A DNA stretch of 64,000 nucleotides from assembly GCF_000146345.1 (NCBI RefSeq), contig NZ_GL397071.1, positions 1,213,948-1,277,947 on the forward strand, in the 5' to 3' direction. Shown one piece after another: positions 61,757 through 64,000 of the stretch. Numbering within the stretch: position 1 is the first letter of the stretch; the number at the start of each line of letters is the position of its first letter. This DNA is from Peptoniphilus duerdenii ATCC BAA-1640. Its GTDB lineage: Bacteria; Bacillota; Clostridia; Tissierellales; Peptoniphilaceae. The notes beneath the pieces were generated by a model that ran no database searches, was not told where the DNA came from, and saw nothing but the letters and a program-made list of their open reading frames with translations. A program made the position numbers and the translations under genes.

Positions 61757-61787
61757 TAGCATCTACTTGTGTAGGTGCTTTTTTATT
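61757..61787 (+). terminator. Terminator, AGCATCTAC type
   Basis: AGCATCTAC/GTAGGTGCT with a TTGT loop and T7. Confidence 0.8.
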
Positions 61788-61815
61788 GAACATTCCAAAC
61801 TTCTTCAAAATAAAA

Positions 61816-61844
61816 AAATCACCGGAGCATATCCGATGATTTAT
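61816..61844 (-). terminator. Terminator of the dehydrogenase gene
   Basis: ATCACCGGA/TCCGATGAT (one G-U) with an A-run on the left giving the T tail on the minus strand. Confidence 0.7.
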
Positions 61845-61853
61845 TCTTATATT

Positions 61854-62774
61854 TTAATTATATTTTGCTCTATTTGCTTTTAGAACTTCTTCTGAATGTT
61901 TAAGTCTCTTTAATTCTTCTTCGTTTAGATCAAGTTCAATGGCTTTTTCCATTCCATTCTTGCCTAGGACACATGGTGTTGATAGGTAGATGTCGTTTAG
62001 TCCATACATGCCTTCAAGAAGTGTTGCCACTAGGATGATCTTCTTTCTATCGTTTGCGATTGCGTCGATCATTGAGCATACTGTGCTTCCTATTCCGCAT
62101 TGGGTATGACCTTTGCCGTCGATTACTCTCCATGCTCTTTCTCTTACTAGATTTTCAACTTCGTCTCTTGAGAAGGCAATGTTGTTTGCCTTTACATAGT
62201 CATCTAGTTTTACGTTATTTATAAATACATTTGACCATGCTACGAATTGGCTTTCTCCGTGTTCACCGATGGTGATTCCTCTTACATCTGATGGATCCAC
62301 GTTTAAAATTTTAGAAAGAGTTGTGTTTAGTCTAACTGTATCTAGCGCAGTTCCTGAACCGATGACTCTTTCTTTTGGGAAGCCGCTAGCTCTATAAACT
62401 AAATCCGCCATAAGGTCGCAAGGGTTACCTACTACGATGAAGATTCCTTTGAATCCTGCTGCTACAATTTCTTTTACATAGCTTTCTGTTGCATCTTTAA
62501 ATTGTACATATTCTTGTAGTCTGTCACTTACTCCTGATAGGTCGCCTGTTGCTGTAACGATGATATCTCTATCTGCCATGTCAGCATAAGATCCCCAGCT
62601 CATCTTCACATAGTGTGGGTAGAAGCTGGATGCGTCTTCGATGTCCATAGCTTGCGCTTTTGCTTTTCCTTCTATTATATCGTTGTATTTTATATCAGAT
62701 ACGATTCCAAGTCTTGCTGCTGTATATCCAACTGCAAAGCCTACCGCACCTGAGCCAATGATACCTAATTTCAT
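61854..62774 (-). CDS. L-lactate / L-2-hydroxyisocaproate dehydrogenase-family protein
   Basis: The protein is 306 residues. The Rossmann GSGAVGFAVGY motif, GNPCDLMADLVYRASGFPKERVIGSG-type region, and GEHGESQFVAWS (active His) identify the lactate/malate dehydrogenase superfamily. The FKGIFIVVGNP stretch and FVAWS resemble L-2-hydroxyisocaproate dehydrogenase more than canonical Ldh, and the substrate loop (TGDLSGVSDRLQEY) lacks the usual PGETR pattern. Lactate from citrate-derived pyruvate is a possible substrate. Divergent from the hydrolase gene at 62999. Confidence 0.87.
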   Translation of the reverse strand: MKLGIIGSGAVGFAVGYTAARLGIVSDIKYNDIIEGKAKAQAMDIEDASSFYPHYVKMSWGSYADMADRDIIVTATGDLSGVSDRLQEYVQFKDATESYVKEIVAAGFKGIFIVVGNPCDLMADLVYRASGFPKERVIGSGTALDTVRLNTTLSKILNVDPSDVRGITIGEHGESQFVAWSNVFINNVKLDDYVKANNIAFSRDEVENLVRERAWRVIDGKGHTQCGIGSTVCSMIDAIANDRKKIILVATLLEGMYGLNDIYLSTPCVLGKNGMEKAIELDLNEEELKRLKHSEEVLKANRAKYN

Positions 62775-62998
62775 AATTATTCACCTCGGTTAATATTATA
62801 ACAAATAATTTAATTTATTTAAAATATTTATTGTTAATAAATTATTAATATTTGTCCTTTAAAATTTATAATTTTTAAACTAAAATATGTAATGATTGAA
62901 AATAAGCCAATATTAAATTATAATAAATTAATAGATATAAATTATCACTTTAATTTAATTTGGTGGATACAATTCATTAATTACATAGAGAGGTTCAA

Positions 62999-63739
62999 AT
63001 GAAATTTTTAGATATAAATAATGAAAACAAAAATGTAGTTCTGCTTATCCATCCCATATCTTTTACGCCGCAGGAGATGAAGAAGATGGTAGCAGACAAT
63101 TTATCTAATGATTATAGGTACATCATACCGGAGCTATCAGGTCACGGCAGCTCTACTGAAAAATTTGAATCTGCAGAATCCGAAGCAGAAAAAATAGCAG
63201 AACTCTTGCTACAAAATAATATAGAAGAAATAGATCTTTCATTTGCACCATCAATAGGAGGAGCGATACTTCTATATCTTTTAAATGATAAGAGAATAAA
63301 TATAAAGAAATGTATCTTCGAAGGTTGTAGCCTTGCACAGAAGGCGAGATTTTTGGAAATGATCGTTAGAAAAACGGTTCTTGGCTACCACAAAAAATCT
63401 AAGAAGGACAGAAACTTCGCTCTTCAATTTGTTGCAAAAGAAACTGGGGAAGAATTGGCGGAGGTCATAGCGGATACTTTTATCGGACTTGACGAAGGAA
63501 GTATCAAAAATATCATTCACACCTGTGCCTTTGTAAAGATACCGGACTTATCGAAAGAAGATCAGAAGAAATGTATCTTCTGCTACGGATCTAAGGATTA
63601 TAATTTAAAAGATGCCAAGAAAATCATGCCGAGAAAGCTTGGTGAATCTAAATTAAAAATCTGGGAAGGATACAACCACTGCGAGAGAATAGCGAAAGAT
63701 AACGAAGCTTACTGCAAATTCTTGGAAAGCGAAATATAA
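62999..63739 (+). CDS. Alpha/beta hydrolase-fold protein with an altered nucleophile elbow
   Basis: The protein is 246 residues. LLIHPISFTPQEMKKM and IIPELSGHGSS are the oxyanion and strand-4 loops of the fold. The elbow reads SFAPSIGGAILL: the Ser is kept, but the usual first Gly of GxSxG is replaced by Ala (APSIGG). The terminal His is likely in GYNHCERIAK. It is a separate unit with an AT-rich 220-base leader and GAGAGG before the ATG. Substrate unknown. Confidence 0.72.
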   Translation: MKFLDINNENKNVVLLIHPISFTPQEMKKMVADNLSNDYRYIIPELSGHGSSTEKFESAESEAEKIAELLLQNNIEEIDLSFAPSIGGAILLYLLNDKRINIKKCIFEGCSLAQKARFLEMIVRKTVLGYHKKSKKDRNFALQFVAKETGEELAEVIADTFIGLDEGSIKNIIHTCAFVKIPDLSKEDQKKCIFCYGSKDYNLKDAKKIMPRKLGESKLKIWEGYNHCERIAKDNEAYCKFLESEI

Positions 63740-63757
63740 CTCAAATAAAGTTTTTTA

Positions 63758-63786
63758 AGCATCTACATTGTAGGTGCTTTTAATTT
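63758..63786 (+). terminator. Terminator, AGCATCTAC type
   Basis: AGCATCTACA/TGTAGGTGCT with a short TT loop and a T4 tail. Beyond it, 63787-64000 is AT-rich and holds nothing recognisable. Confidence 0.75.
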
Positions 63787-64000
63787 TTTAACCTAATTGT
63801 CTAAATATAAGATTTATAAAATAAACACTGATTATTTACATTTTCTTTATAAATTTTACAAACATTTATTGTAAAAAATTAAAATGTTATCAATATTGTT
63901 TTATGGAAATATTTTAATAATGTGATTATTTCAATAAAAGATAATTCTATTATCAATAAAATTGTATTTTGAGAGTGATTTTTTTCAAACTACAGTGTAT

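Overview
The window is low-GC, AT-rich DNA with dense operons, AGA-biased arginine codons, strong AGGAGG ribosome binding sites and many T-tailed hairpin terminators. With the XpaC-TelA pair, a papain-LRR surface protein ending in copper-amine-oxidase-like repeats, N-carbamoylsarcosine/hydantoin catabolism and citrate fermentation, it suggests a Gram-positive anaerobic coccus of the Tissierellia (Peptoniphilaceae; Anaerococcus/Peptoniphilus type). The genus is an inference. No rRNA, tRNA or CRISPR array was seen.

Layout. 1-12911 is mainly a housekeeping core: the end of pyrD, a coiled-coil PhaE-like protein, a pRiA4b ORF-3-like protein, xpaC-telA-xpt-nitroreductase, the t6A operon tsaE-tsaB-rimI-tsaD, pyrG behind a leader with its own terminator, a CvfB-like S1 protein and an RlmD-like methyltransferase. 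12912-24000 is an accessory graveyard: a broken reading frame, a HigB-like toxin trace, an AbiEi antitoxin whose AbiEii toxin is deleted and decayed, two copies of an eroded PcfB-like gene on either side of a 1561-residue secreted papain-LRR protein, and relics of IS256 and IS30 elements.

23991-38430 is an apparent iron/metallophore island. Two promoters carry matching Fur-box-like palindromes just after the -10 box. One drives a methyltransferase, a FecBCD-type ABC importer and a double cupin protein, with a Crp/Fnr-like regulator divergent. The other drives a YbtPQ/IrtAB-like ABC pair and a MATE exporter, with an AraC regulator divergent. Scars (an ABC ATPase fragment, a decayed copy of the ATC-hydrolase-like gene) show rearrangement.

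38489-50735 holds small enzymes, a Fic protein under a symmetrical four-half-site operator, a Crp/Fnr regulator with an N-carbamoylsarcosine amidase and hydantoinase, an XRE regulator, flavin reductase, GNAT enzymes, a HerA-like ATPase and an ASCH protein. 50753-61282 is a citrate-fermentation island: citDEF, a CitMHS-type transporter, a GntR regulator, citX, a DmpG-like aldolase, citC and citG. It is bracketed by direct copies of a long intergenic repeat and broken by an IS30 element whose transposase has an in-frame stop. The window ends with a small membrane protein, an L-lactate/L-2-hydroxyisocaproate dehydrogenase and an alpha/beta hydrolase.

No wholly novel system is proven. The strongest leads are the bracketed citrate island with its unusual aldolase, the dual-Fur-box iron island, the Fic operator array and the surface papain-LRR protein.
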